A DNA stretch of 33,842 nt from Caballeronia sp. BR00000012568055 (GTDB taxonomy: Bacteria; Pseudomonadota; Gammaproteobacteria; Burkholderiales; Burkholderiaceae): positions 1-33,842 of the forward strand of contig NZ_JAQFVG010000105.1 in the NCBI RefSeq assembly GCF_029439455.1, given 5' to 3'. How positions within the stretch are numbered: position 1 is the stretch's first letter; each line of letters begins with the position of its first letter. Of the stretch, positions 8,276-16,001 are shown piece after piece. Under the pieces are notes generated by a model, which was not told where the DNA came from, did not search any database, and worked only from the letters and a program-made list of their open reading frames with translations. The position numbers and the translations under genes were made by a program.

Positions 8276-8296
8276 CGTATAACTGACTATCGTAGG

Positions 8297-9400
8297 TTAC
8301 GCCACTGAAAACAGCGGCTTGCCCAGCCTGGATTCATCCACCTCGATACCCAGTCCCGCCCCCTTAGGCGCCGAACCAAAGCCATTCTCGGACCGCGGTG
8401 CATACCCGGCCAGATGACCGTCGGTCCAGTCGTTGAAGAACGGCGTCATCAGCAACGATTCCGACCGCGTGGTGGCGGCAACATGACTGGTTGCCGCCGT
8501 GATGATGTCGCCGCCCCACATGTCCTCAACCGACACGGCCAGATTAAGGTCCTGGAGCAGATCGCGCGCCTTGACGACATTCGTCAGGCCGCCGAGCTTG
8601 CCGAACTTGAGGTTGATCGACACCGCGTTCGCTTCGTACTTGGCGCGATACACCTCGTCGTGACTGGTGATCGACTCGTCCAGCACCAGCGGCACCGACG
8701 ATCCCCGCGCCGCCAGTATGCAGTCAATGGTCGAGCGGCACGGCTGCTCCACATAGACGGGCAGTCCCGCCATGCCCTGAAACGCGATTTTCGCGGCAGC
8801 CAGCGACCAACCGCCGTTCGAGTCCGCAACGATCACTGTTTCGTTGTTGCCCGCCTTCACGCTGGCACGCGTGCGCGCGATATCGTCGAAAGGATTGTTG
8901 CCTACCTTCAACTGGAAACGATTGATGCCCGCTTTGCGGCGCTCCTGAATAAATTCGCCCATCGACTCGGGCAATCCGAGCGGCACCGCTTCGTACACAG
9001 GAAAGCGTTCGTTCACCACACCCCCGATCAACGCGGAAATGGGGCGATTCAGCGACTTGCCGAAAATATCCCAGCACGCGATGTCGATGGCGCTCTTGGC
9101 GAATTCCTGTCCCATCAGCGTGGCATTCATGGTGCGGTTGATCTGACCGAGATTGGTCGGATCGCGGCCGATCAGCGCCTCGCCCAAATCGCGCAATGCG
9201 GTGCGAATGCCCTCTGGAAACACCGGCAGATAGACTTTGCCGAGCGTCGTGATTTCACCCCATCCGCTGATCCCTTCATCCGTGCGAATACGCACCACGG
9301 TGCCGTCTTCGGTGTTCGCCTTGCGATCGCCGGACATGATGTAGGTGCCGTGCGCATAGCCCACCACGTACGAGTAAATATCGAATCCAACAATTTTCAT
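8297..9400 (-). CDS. Enolase-superfamily enzyme (mandelate racemase/muconate lactonizing group)
   Basis: A 367-residue TIM-barrel enzyme. Metal ligands are seen as D193 (VADSN), E218 (VEQP) and D241 (LDES). The second-strand motif is Q163-L-K165 where most MLE-subgroup members read KxK, so only the second lysine remains. The sixth-strand lysine is K265 (INLKFGKLGG). The two lysines on opposite faces allow racemase, epimerase or syn-dehydratase chemistry on a carboxylate substrate. The ATG at 9400 has GAAGGA seven bases upstream; a longer open frame to 9622 runs into the preceding gene and is rejected. It follows the Ldh-family gene by 28 bases and is co-transcribed. Possible substrates include sugar acids, dipeptides, or proline-type compounds such as cis-3-hydroxyproline or hydroxyproline betaine; these are guesses. 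Confidence 0.87.
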   Translation of the reverse strand: MKIVGFDIYSYVVGYAHGTYIMSGDRKANTEDGTVVRIRTDEGISGWGEITTLGKVYLPVFPEGIRTALRDLGEALIGRDPTNLGQINRTMNATLMGQEFAKSAIDIACWDIFGKSLNRPISALIGGVVNERFPVYEAVPLGLPESMGEFIQERRKAGINRFQLKVGNNPFDDIARTRASVKAGNNETVIVADSNGGWSLAAAKIAFQGMAGLPVYVEQPCRSTIDCILAARGSSVPLVLDESITSHDEVYRAKYEANAVSINLKFGKLGGLTNVVKARDLLQDLNLAVSVEDMWGGDIITAATSHVAATTRSESLLMTPFFNDWTDGHLAGYAPRSENGFGSAPKGAGLGIEVDESRLGKPLFSVA

Positions 9401-9428
9401 AAGGTATCCTTCGGATGATGAAAGGCTT

Positions 9429-10439
9429 TCAGAGCGCGCAGATTTCCTTGTAGAGCGCCTCGTCGAGATGTACTCCTTCCCTGAAGCTTCTGGCTCGCGC
9501 GGCGAACCTTCTCTGCGAGGGCAACCTTGCGCCCTGACCGACGATTCGCTGCAACAAGACCTCCGCCCGCGCGCGATTCGCTTCCAGAGCTGCTCCACTA
9601 AAACGCTCAGGCGAAAACGCAATGATCAACTCGCCATGAAACGGCGTGATGCGTGCGCCGCCATCGTGTTCGAGGGATTCGAAACTCATCAGATCGCCCA
9701 GCAACGGACCCGCAAGCAGTTCGATCATGGCGGACAGCGCCGAGCCTTTATACGAGCCGAACGGCAGCATTGCGCCTTGCAGCGCCTCGTGAGGATCGTT
9801 GGTCGGATCACCGTTGCGATCGATCGCCCAGCCGTCGGGAAGCGGTTGTTGGTTCCGCAGCGCCAGCTCGACCTCCCCGCGCGCCGCAACGCTGGTCGCG
9901 AAGTCGAATACGAACGGCGCCTTGCCCGGACGCGGCCACGCAAAAGCGAACGGGTTGGTGCCGAACAACGGCTGCTTGCCTCCCGCCGGCGCGACATAAG
10001 CATGGCTGGGTGTCATGGCGATCGCTGCCACGCCCTGCTCGGCAAGCGCTTCGACTTCCTGCCAGAGCGCGGAGAAGTGATAACAGTTGTTGATCGACAA
10101 GGCCGCCATGCCGGACTCTCTGGCCTTGAGCACGAGAACCGGCGTCGCCTGATTGAAGGCCACTTGCGAGAACGCCGACCTGGCATCGACACGAACAATC
10201 GACGGCGCAACGTCCAGCAAAGCGGGCATGGCATTGCCTGAAACCTTGCCGGAGCGCAGGCCCTTCACACACACCAGCAAACGATACAGACCGTGCGAAT
10301 GACACTCGTCGTGCTGGCCCGCAACGACCGAGCGTGCAACTGCGTCCGCATGTAGCGCCGACATTCCGTTACGCACCAGAACGTCGGAGGCAAGTTCGTA
10401 AGCGGCTCGGATGGTGAGATTGACGGTTGCGGGCGGCAT
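9429..10439 (-). CDS. Ldh-family NAD(P)-dependent dehydrogenase / imine reductase
   Basis: A 336-residue member of the Ldh_2 family (malate/L-lactate dehydrogenase type 2, ureidoglycolate dehydrogenase, delta-1-piperideine-2-carboxylate reductase DpkA). The N-terminal catalytic area is D44-E-C-H-S-H49-G-L-Y-R, and the nucleotide-binding segments FGTNPFAFAWP and FDFATS are present. It is the first gene of a two-gene operon with the enolase-superfamily enzyme. Its promoter (10482-10509) overlaps the dyad at 10469-10482. In known pathways an enolase-superfamily dehydratase followed by an Ldh-family imine reductase converts cis-3-hydroxyproline to proline. That is one testable reading of this pair; oxidation of a 2-hydroxy acid is the other. 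Confidence 0.85.
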   Translation of the reverse strand: MPPATVNLTIRAAYELASDVLVRNGMSALHADAVARSVVAGQHDECHSHGLYRLLVCVKGLRSGKVSGNAMPALLDVAPSIVRVDARSAFSQVAFNQATPVLVLKARESGMAALSINNCYHFSALWQEVEALAEQGVAAIAMTPSHAYVAPAGGKQPLFGTNPFAFAWPRPGKAPFVFDFATSVAARGEVELALRNQQPLPDGWAIDRNGDPTNDPHEALQGAMLPFGSYKGSALSAMIELLAGPLLGDLMSFESLEHDGGARITPFHGELIIAFSPERFSGAALEANRARAEVLLQRIVGQGARLPSQRRFAARARSFREGVHLDEALYKEICAL

Positions 10440-10468
10440 GGATTCAGTCGGCGTTGCGGTTGGTATCC

Positions 10469-10482
10469 GGTTATCGATTACA
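10469..10482. promoter_or_regulatory. Operator-like dyad 1d (GGTTATCGATTACA)
   Basis: This is the fourth copy of the region A dyad, 30 bases upstream of the Ldh-family start and directly downstream of its -10 box. That position covers the expected transcription start. Confidence 0.65.
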
Positions 10483-10509
10483 TTTTATACTTTACTCATC
10501 TCGCGTCAA
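10482..10509 (-). promoter_or_regulatory. Sigma-70 promoter for the Ldh/enolase-superfamily operon
   Basis: Read on the minus strand, the -35 box is TTGACG (10504-10509), the spacer is 16 bases and the -10 box is TAAAAT (10482-10487). Five of six bases match the consensus in each box. It drives the Ldh-family gene starting at 10439. Confidence 0.65.
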
Positions 10510-10562
10510 TTGAAACAAAACGGGGCCGACCCTTGCTGCGCCAAAGGACGGATTCATGACAC

Positions 10563-10571
10563 TGATATAAT
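10563..10571 (+). promoter_or_regulatory. Extended -10 promoter of the second GntR gene
   Basis: TGATATAAT gives a perfect TATAAT box (10566-10571) preceded by the TGn extension; no good -35 box is seen. The expected start of transcription falls within element 2 at 10571-10582. Confidence 0.55.
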
Positions 10572-10582
10572 TTATACAAAAC
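10571..10582 (+). promoter_or_regulatory. Element 2 (TTTATACAAAAC), GntR promoter copy
   Basis: An exact 12-base match to the reverse complement of 7126-7137. It abuts the TATAAT box of the GntR gene at 10634, a position that suits autorepression by that protein. Confidence 0.45.
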
Positions 10583-10633
10583 CTTGGGCGTATCGTTCGC
10601 CCTCTGCATCGTGTTCCGAGAGGCATCCCTGCA

Positions 10634-11317
10634 ATGAATTCCACGGTCACAGCGTCGCGCTTTTCGGCCATCACGGTCGCGGAGCGGGCGGCTGACGAAT
10701 TGCGCCGCAAGATCATGTCCGGCGAACTGCCTGAAGGCTTTCAGCTCAGGCAGGATGCGCTCGCGGCCGAATTCGGCATTAGCCGCATTCCGGTGCGCGA
10801 AGCGCTGGTGCAACTCGAAGGCGAGGGGCTAGTGCGGATCGTCCCGCACAAGGGCGCGGTGGTGTCCGAATTGTCCGTCGATGAAATCAGTGAGTTGTTC
10901 ATGTTGCGCGGACTGCTGGAACCGCTGCTGCTGAAAAAGTCCGCACCGAAACTGACGCCGGCCGACTTCACGGAACTCGACGCAATCCTTGCGGAATATC
11001 GGCAAGAACTGCATGCGCAGCATCAGAGCCGCTGGGGCGAGTTGAACACGCGGTTGCACGACGTCCTGCTGTCGCGCGCCGACCAGCCGCGCACGATGGC
11101 AATCGTCATGAGCCTGCTGCAACAGACCGATCGCTATACGCGTTTGCAGTTGTCACTCAGCACGCAAAGCTGTCAGCGTGCCGAAGAGGAACACGGTGAA
11201 CTCGTGCGATTGTGCAAGGAAGGGGATGTGCGAGCGGCAGCCGGGCTATTGAAGAAACATATCGAACACGCGTGCAAGGAACTGGAGCTGTTCATCTTGT
11301 CGCGCAGGCGTCTTTAG
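10634..11317 (+). CDS. GntR-family transcriptional regulator, FCD type
   Basis: A 227-residue regulator. The winged helix-turn-helix spans about residues 13-80, with the recognition segment ISRIPVREAL. The C-terminal helical FCD domain has histidines in LNTRLHDVL, EEHGELV and KKHIEH at the usual metal positions. GAGAGG lies ten bases upstream of the ATG. It is transcribed divergently from the Ldh/enolase-superfamily operon. Its own promoter carries element 2, shared only with the DapA-like promoter, so I infer that it represses itself and the lyase gene. It is clearly distinct from the GntR protein at 4848-5576. Confidence 0.9.
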   Translation: MNSTVTASRFSAITVAERAADELRRKIMSGELPEGFQLRQDALAAEFGISRIPVREALVQLEGEGLVRIVPHKGAVVSELSVDEISELFMLRGLLEPLLLKKSAPKLTPADFTELDAILAEYRQELHAQHQSRWGELNTRLHDVLLSRADQPRTMAIVMSLLQQTDRYTRLQLSLSTQSCQRAEEEHGELVRLCKEGDVRAAAGLLKKHIEHACKELELFILSRRRL

Positions 11318-11731
11318 GATCGCCTGGATTATTGATTAATGCCGCGAGTCGGTTAGCAGAAAGTCCAACGAATGCGATTCTCGGATGCAACAAGTCCTGC
11401 GGCAGGAATCTCGCTTTAGTTGGACCGAACGAGGCTATCGTCCTATGTCCGGCCAATCACAATCCGCCCATTCGCATCGTGCCGATTCACCGGCGCGCTG
11501 ATCGGCGCGTCGTCTTCGTCTGACTCCAAATCGGTGCATCGCCGTGCGCGGCGGTGCATGCGCGTCTGCTCTCTTCCCCTGTTTCGGTGCACGCCGTATC
11601 GCACGGTCCCTTGCCAGCGCTGTGGATCAAGGCCTCGCACGCTGGCCTGCTTCATGCTTATTGAACTTCATTCACGTTACTTGAATTTAATTCTGATAAC
11701 TTTCACAATGGTTCAACTGCCAGGGAGCGTC
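11318..11731. other. Intergenic region upstream of the ABC importer operon
   Basis: Over 400 bases with no convincing gene; an open frame runs in from 11420 but its product resembles nothing and the binding-protein signal peptide begins only at 11732. A CAGGCG/CGCCTG stem (11305-11310 with 11321-11326) spans the end of the GntR gene but lacks a T run. Near the importer, TTGAAT (11681-11686), 17 bases, then CACAAT (11704-11709) is a weak promoter candidate. None of the region A dyads occurs here, which fits a separate regulon. Confidence 0.45.
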
Positions 11732-12586
11732 ATGAACACACTGCTTCGCACATTGCTGATTGCACTGACCGGTGCGGTCGCGCTCAACGCCGCCACGCCT
11801 TCGTTTGCGCACGCGGACGATCTGCTCGGCCGCATCAAGTCCAACAAGGAAATCACCATTGCGACCGAAGCGCGTTACGCGCCCTTCGAATACGTGGACA
11901 ACGGCAAGATCGTAGGCTATGACGCCGACCTGATGGCGTATGTGCTGAAGTCGCTGCCGGACGTGAAGGTCAAGCAACTCGATCTGCCGTTTCAGGGCCT
12001 GCTGCCCGGTCTCGATGCGAAGCGCTTCGACGTGGTCGTGACCGCCGTCACCGTCAACAAGGATCGCGCCGATCACTTCGCCTTCACCTTACCCGTCGCC
12101 GATGCCACCACCGGTGTGCTGACGCGCGCGAACGACGCATCGATCAAAGGGCCGAACGACCTGAACGGCAAGGTGGTCGGCTCGCAAACCGGCTCCGCAC
12201 AATTGCAGGCCCTGATGGCGCTGGACAAGAAACTGAAGGACGCAGGCGGCCCCGGCATCAAACAGATCAAGCAGTACGTTGCGTTCGACGAAGCCTATGC
12301 CGATCTGGCCGTAGGCCGGCTCGATGCCGTGGCGCAGTCGGTCGCCAATCTCGGGCCGCTGCTGAAGTCGCGTCCGGGCGTGTTTGCGGTGCTGCCGCAG
12401 ACCATCGGGCCGAAGAGCTACTTTGCGTGGGTCGCGCGCAAGGACGCCGACAGCGCCGCGCTGCTCAAGCTGTTCAGCGACGGCATTGCGAAGGCGAACA
12501 GCGACGGCACCATGAAGAAGCTTCAGGAGAAATGGTTCGGTTCGACCATGGACGTGCCGACCACGCTTCCCGCACCGTCGATCTGA
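11732..12586 (+). CDS. ABC transporter substrate-binding protein, family 3
   Basis: A 284-residue periplasmic receptor for a polar amino-acid-like ligand. The signal peptide has its hydrophobic core at about residues 6-20 and an AHA-DD cleavage area. The mature domain starts with the family pattern ITIATEARYAPFEYVDNGKIVGYDADL, followed by FDVVVTAVTVNKDRA where the second lobe hinge lies. The ATG at 11732 was chosen because it begins the signal peptide and AGGGAG lies four bases upstream; the open frame itself extends back to 11420. It heads a run of genes for two permeases and an ATPase, a complete importer. The downstream enzymes suggest a guanidino or ureido compound as ligand, which is inference. 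Confidence 0.92.
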   Translation: MNTLLRTLLIALTGAVALNAATPSFAHADDLLGRIKSNKEITIATEARYAPFEYVDNGKIVGYDADLMAYVLKSLPDVKVKQLDLPFQGLLPGLDAKRFDVVVTAVTVNKDRADHFAFTLPVADATTGVLTRANDASIKGPNDLNGKVVGSQTGSAQLQALMALDKKLKDAGGPGIKQIKQYVAFDEAYADLAVGRLDAVAQSVANLGPLLKSRPGVFAVLPQTIGPKSYFAWVARKDADSAALLKLFSDGIAKANSDGTMKKLQEKWFGSTMDVPTTLPAPSI

Positions 12587-12593
12587 CGCGTTC

Positions 12594-13256
12594 ATGAACG
12601 CTCCCGATCTGCTCACGCGCTGCACGGGCTATCTGCCGCCATTGCTCGACGGCGCGCTGACCACGCTCGTGATTTCGGCAGTGGCCGTGGGCTGCGGCTT
12701 CTTCGTCGGCGTGTTTGTGTACACGATGTCGGTCAGCCAGAGCCGTCTCATGCGCGGCACGGCGCGTGTCTACGTCAGCGTATTGCGCGGCACGCCGGTG
12801 CTCGCGCAACTGCTGGTGTTCTACTACGTGCCGTCCGCGCTCGGTCTTGAATTGCCGGGGCTGGCTGCGGCGGTGATCGGGTTGTCGCTCAATACCGGTG
12901 CGTATCAGTCGCAGATTCTCGGCGCGGGATTCCGGTCCATCGCGCCGGGACAAATCGAAGCGGCATCGACATTCAATCTCACGCGTCGGCAGACCTTGTG
13001 GCATATCGAAGTGCCGCAAGTCGTGCGCGCGACGCTGCCTGCGCTGGTCTCCGAAATGATCGATATCGTCAAGGCATCGGCGGTGGTGTCGGTGATTTCC
13101 GTGACGGATCTGATGCGCGTGGGGCAGCAGCTTTCCTCATCGACGTACCGGCCGCTGGAAGTGTATGCGCTGGCGGCGGTGTTTTATCTGGCGATCACGT
13201 CGCTACTTGCGGGCGCGGGGCACGTGTACGCGCAGCGTGCGGCGCGGCGTCCCTGA
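12594..13256 (+). CDS. Amino-acid ABC transporter permease 1
   Basis: A 220-residue inner-membrane subunit of the His/Glu/Gln/Arg/opine type. Several hydrophobic segments are visible, and the cytoplasmic EAA loop reads IEAASTFNLTRRQTLWHIEVPQ. The start is seven bases after the binding-protein stop codon, without a clear ribosome-binding site, so it probably relies on translational coupling. It pairs with the second permease at 13288-13941 to make a heterodimeric channel, as in HisQM-type importers. Confidence 0.9.
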   Translation: MNAPDLLTRCTGYLPPLLDGALTTLVISAVAVGCGFFVGVFVYTMSVSQSRLMRGTARVYVSVLRGTPVLAQLLVFYYVPSALGLELPGLAAAVIGLSLNTGAYQSQILGAGFRSIAPGQIEAASTFNLTRRQTLWHIEVPQVVRATLPALVSEMIDIVKASAVVSVISVTDLMRVGQQLSSSTYRPLEVYALAAVFYLAITSLLAGAGHVYAQRAARRP

Positions 13257-13287
13257 GGTATCCATAAGGTATCCATAAGATATCGGT
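13257..13287 (+). repeat. Tandem 11-bp repeat between the two permease genes
   Basis: GGTATCCATAA occurs twice head to tail (13257-13267 and 13268-13278), followed by a decayed third unit (GATATCGGTATG) that ends in the ATG of the next gene. It fills nearly all of the 31-base gap. The repeat may arise from strand slippage; it also sets the spacing before a start codon that has only a poor ribosome-binding site. Confidence 0.8.
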
Positions 13288-13941
13288 ATGAACACTGTCA
13301 TTGCACTCATTCCGCGTTTTATCGAAGCGATGGGCGTGACGCTCGAGGTCAGCGTGCTCGCCGCGATCGTCGGCATGATTGCGGGGTTCGCGCTCAACGC
13401 GATCCGTCTCGCGCTCGGCCGCCCGTTCGCGCTCGTCTATGGCGCATTCGTCTGGCTGGTGCGTGGCACGCCCTACTTGTCTCAGCTCGTGATCGTTTAT
13501 TTCCGACTGCCGGTAATCGGCCTGACCTTGTCCGCGATCGAAGCAACCATTCTTTCGCTCGCGCTTTATTCGAGCGCCTATTTTGCCGAACTGTTTCGCG
13601 CTGCGTGGGGCAGTGTGCCGCGCGGTCAGCTCGAAGCCGCCGCCGCGTTCGGCGTGAGCCGGCGCGCGGCGTTTCGCGCCATCGAATTGCCGCAAGCGCT
13701 TGCGTTCGCCGCGCCGCTGATCGCCAATCAGACCATTCTCGTCATCAAGGAAAGCGCGGTGGCATCCATCATCACCGTGCCCGAACTGACCATGACCGCG
13801 AGCGATATCGTTGCGTCGAGCTACACGTATATCGGTCCTTATGCGTTGTTGATTGCGTGCTACTGGCTGCTCACGCAGGCGGTGTCGCTGATGGCGCAGA
13901 TGGCGGCATCCCGCATTTCGTTTTTGAAGAAGACATCATGA
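13288..13941 (+). CDS. Amino-acid ABC transporter permease 2
   Basis: A 217-residue inner-membrane permease of the same family as its neighbour. The loop LEAAAAFGVSRRAAFRAIELPQA is the ATPase-docking EAA motif, and the segment VRGTPYLSQL is typical of the family. It is separated from permease 1 by the 11-bp repeat and overlaps the ATPase gene by four bases (ATGA), so ATPase translation is coupled to it. Confidence 0.9.
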   Translation: MNTVIALIPRFIEAMGVTLEVSVLAAIVGMIAGFALNAIRLALGRPFALVYGAFVWLVRGTPYLSQLVIVYFRLPVIGLTLSAIEATILSLALYSSAYFAELFRAAWGSVPRGQLEAAAAFGVSRRAAFRAIELPQALAFAAPLIANQTILVIKESAVASIITVPELTMTASDIVASSYTYIGPYALLIACYWLLTQAVSLMAQMAASRISFLKKTS

Positions 13942-14747
13942 GCGCCCTTCCGATTATCCAGCTCCGCGCCGTCGGCAAATCGTACGGTGAAAACCGCGTG
14001 CTCAAGGGCATCGATCTCGACGTCATGCGCGGCGAGATCGTCACGTTGATCGGGCCGTCGGGTTCGGGCAAGACCACGGCACTGCGCTGCATGAATTTTC
14101 TCGAAGCGTACGACGAAGGCGAAGTGTGGATCAAAGGCCAGTTGCTGGGCTACCGCTCGGCGGGCCGCACGGCGAGGGATCGCGACAGCGAAGCCAGCAT
14201 CGCCGAGGTGCGCCGCCCTATTTCGATGGTCTTTCAGCAATTCAATCTCTGGCCGCATATGACCGCGCTCGACAACGTGGCCACGCCGCTGGTGCTCGCC
14301 AAGAAGATGAGCAAGCGCGAAGCGCGCGAGAAAGCACTCGCGGCGCTCAGGCGCGTGGGCCTCGAACACAAGGTCGGCGCTTATCCCGCGCGATTGAGCG
14401 GCGGACAGCAACAGCGCGTGGGCATCGCGCGGGCGCTGGCGATCGAACCCGAAGTGATCCTGCTCGATGAACCCACCTCCGCGCTCGATCCCGAACTCGT
14501 CGAAGAAGTGCTCAACGTGATCCGCTCGCTCGCGCAGGAAGGCATGACGATGGTCATGGTCACGCACGAAATGAGCTTCGCCGCGAAGATTTCCGACAAG
14601 GTCGTGTTCATGGAAGCGGGAAAGATCGTTGAAGCGGGACCGCCCGCGCAATTGTTCGGCAACACCCGCACGCCGCGCCTTCAGCAGTTTTTGAAGCCAT
14701 GGCTCGAACGAAGCCTGAATTTCACGGGCGAGGGAGTCGTATCGTGA
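13938..14747 (+). CDS. Amino-acid ABC transporter ATP-binding protein
   Basis: A 269-residue ATPase of the HisP/GlnQ group. Walker A is GPSGSGKT at residues 39-46, the signature is LSGGQQQR near 153-160, Walker B is VILLDEP near 172-178, and the switch histidine is in VMVTHEM. A short insertion (about residues 72-88, RSAGRTARDRDSEAS) lies between the A-loop region and the Q-loop (VFQQFN), slightly longer than usual. The start at 13938 overlaps the permease stop as ATGA. An open frame extends upstream to 13605 but lies inside the permease gene and is ignored. Confidence 0.93.
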   Translation: MSALPIIQLRAVGKSYGENRVLKGIDLDVMRGEIVTLIGPSGSGKTTALRCMNFLEAYDEGEVWIKGQLLGYRSAGRTARDRDSEASIAEVRRPISMVFQQFNLWPHMTALDNVATPLVLAKKMSKREAREKALAALRRVGLEHKVGAYPARLSGGQQQRVGIARALAIEPEVILLDEPTSALDPELVEEVLNVIRSLAQEGMTMVMVTHEMSFAAKISDKVVFMEAGKIVEAGPPAQLFGNTRTPRLQQFLKPWLERSLNFTGEGVVS

Positions 14748-15991
14748 TGGATAAGGACATCGCAAAACAAGTTGCGGAACGCGTGAATGCGGCGCGTCTG
14801 CTCGAATCCGTCGATGCACTCGCCGCCTTCGGCGCGCGTGACGATGGCGGCGTAAATCGCCCGGCGCTCGGCGAACGCGATATCGAAGCGCGGCGCTTTC
14901 TGATCGAACGTGCGCGTGCGCTCGGATGCAGTGTGAGCGTGGATGCGTGCGCGAATCTGTTCTTTCGCCGCGCAGGCGATGCGTCGCTTGCGCCCGTGAT
15001 GAGCGGCAGTCATATCGATACGCAACCCACCGGCGGCAAACTCGATGGCTGTTATGGCGTGCTCGCGGGCTTTGAAGTGCTCGCCGCATTGAACGATGCC
15101 AACATACGCACGCGCCGCCCGCTCGAGATCGCGATCTGGACCAACGAAGAAGGCACGCGCTTTTCTCCCGGCGCAATGGGTTCGAGCGCGTTCGTGGAGC
15201 CTTCACGTATGACGCGTTATGCAGATGTGCGCGATGCCGACGGCATCACGTTGAGCGCGGCGCTCGAAACGCATCGTCAAGCGTTTCCATCGCTCGCGAA
15301 ACGCGATTCGAAAGACGCCGCACATGCTTTCGTCGAGCTTCATATCGAACAAGGTCCACAGCTTGAAAACGCGAATGTCCCGCTCGCTGTCGTCAGCGGC
15401 ATTCAGGGCGTGCGCTGGTACGCGTTCCATGTGAAAGGCACCGCCGCCCACGCCGGCACCACGCCAATGCCGCTGCGCCGCGATGCCATGACGCTTGCCA
15501 TTTCACTTCATCAGGAAATCGAATCAATTGCGCGCGAGCTGGGACAAGCGGACACGCGCGTGACATTCGGCCGCTGGAACATCGAACCGAACTCGATCAA
15601 TACGATTCCTTCATCGGTGACCTTCACCGTCGATTTCCGCCATCCTGATCCGCACGTGCTCGCCGCTTTCGACGAACACGCGAACGCGATTGCACAGCGT
15701 CATAACGTACGCATCGAAGCGATGTTTTCGCATGCGCCAGTCGCCTTCGATACAACCGTGCTGTCACGTATCCAGGCAGCTTGTCACGCACTCGATGCCC
15801 GATCGCTGCCGCTGACATCAGGCGCATTTCACGACGCCATGTACCTCGCGCAGCATTGCCCGACCGGCATGATCTTTGTCCCGAGCCGCGACGGTATCAG
15901 CCATAACCCGGCCGAAGCTACGGACGCCGAACATCTCGTGCTCGGCGCACGCGTACTCGCCCATTGCCTCACCACACTCTGCAACGACTGA
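14747..15991 (+). CDS. M20-family amidase (carbamoylase / allantoate amidohydrolase-like)
   Basis: A 414-residue zinc-dependent hydrolase of the hydantoinase/carbamoylase family, which removes carbamoyl or ureido nitrogen. Metal ligands are visible: H89 and D91 in SGSHIDT, bridging D100 in GGKLD, E134-E135 in TNEEGTRF, H199 in ELHIEQG, and a late histidine in GAFHDAMYLA. The dimerisation-lid histidine in AAHAGTTPM and the substrate arginine in VDFRHPD are present. The start is ATG 14747, sharing one base with the ATPase stop codon (TGATG); GTG 14744 is also possible, and AGGGAG lies upstream. Likely substrates are N-carbamoyl amino acids, ureidoglycolate or allantoate; sequence alone does not decide. 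Confidence 0.88.
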   Translation: MDKDIAKQVAERVNAARLLESVDALAAFGARDDGGVNRPALGERDIEARRFLIERARALGCSVSVDACANLFFRRAGDASLAPVMSGSHIDTQPTGGKLDGCYGVLAGFEVLAALNDANIRTRRPLEIAIWTNEEGTRFSPGAMGSSAFVEPSRMTRYADVRDADGITLSAALETHRQAFPSLAKRDSKDAAHAFVELHIEQGPQLENANVPLAVVSGIQGVRWYAFHVKGTAAHAGTTPMPLRRDAMTLAISLHQEIESIARELGQADTRVTFGRWNIEPNSINTIPSSVTFTVDFRHPDPHVLAAFDEHANAIAQRHNVRIEAMFSHAPVAFDTTVLSRIQAACHALDARSLPLTSGAFHDAMYLAQHCPTGMIFVPSRDGISHNPAEATDAEHLVLGARVLAHCLTTLCND

Positions 15992-16001
15992 AGGAACCGA
16001 T

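Noticed and set aside
11420..11731. N-terminal extension of the second binding protein
   Set aside because: The signal peptide and ribosome-binding site place the start at 11732; the extra residues show no known feature.
13860..15206. A 448-residue minus-strand frame opposite the ABC ATPase and M20 genes
   Set aside because: It spans two well-supported plus-strand genes and their junction; composition is that of antisense high-GC DNA.
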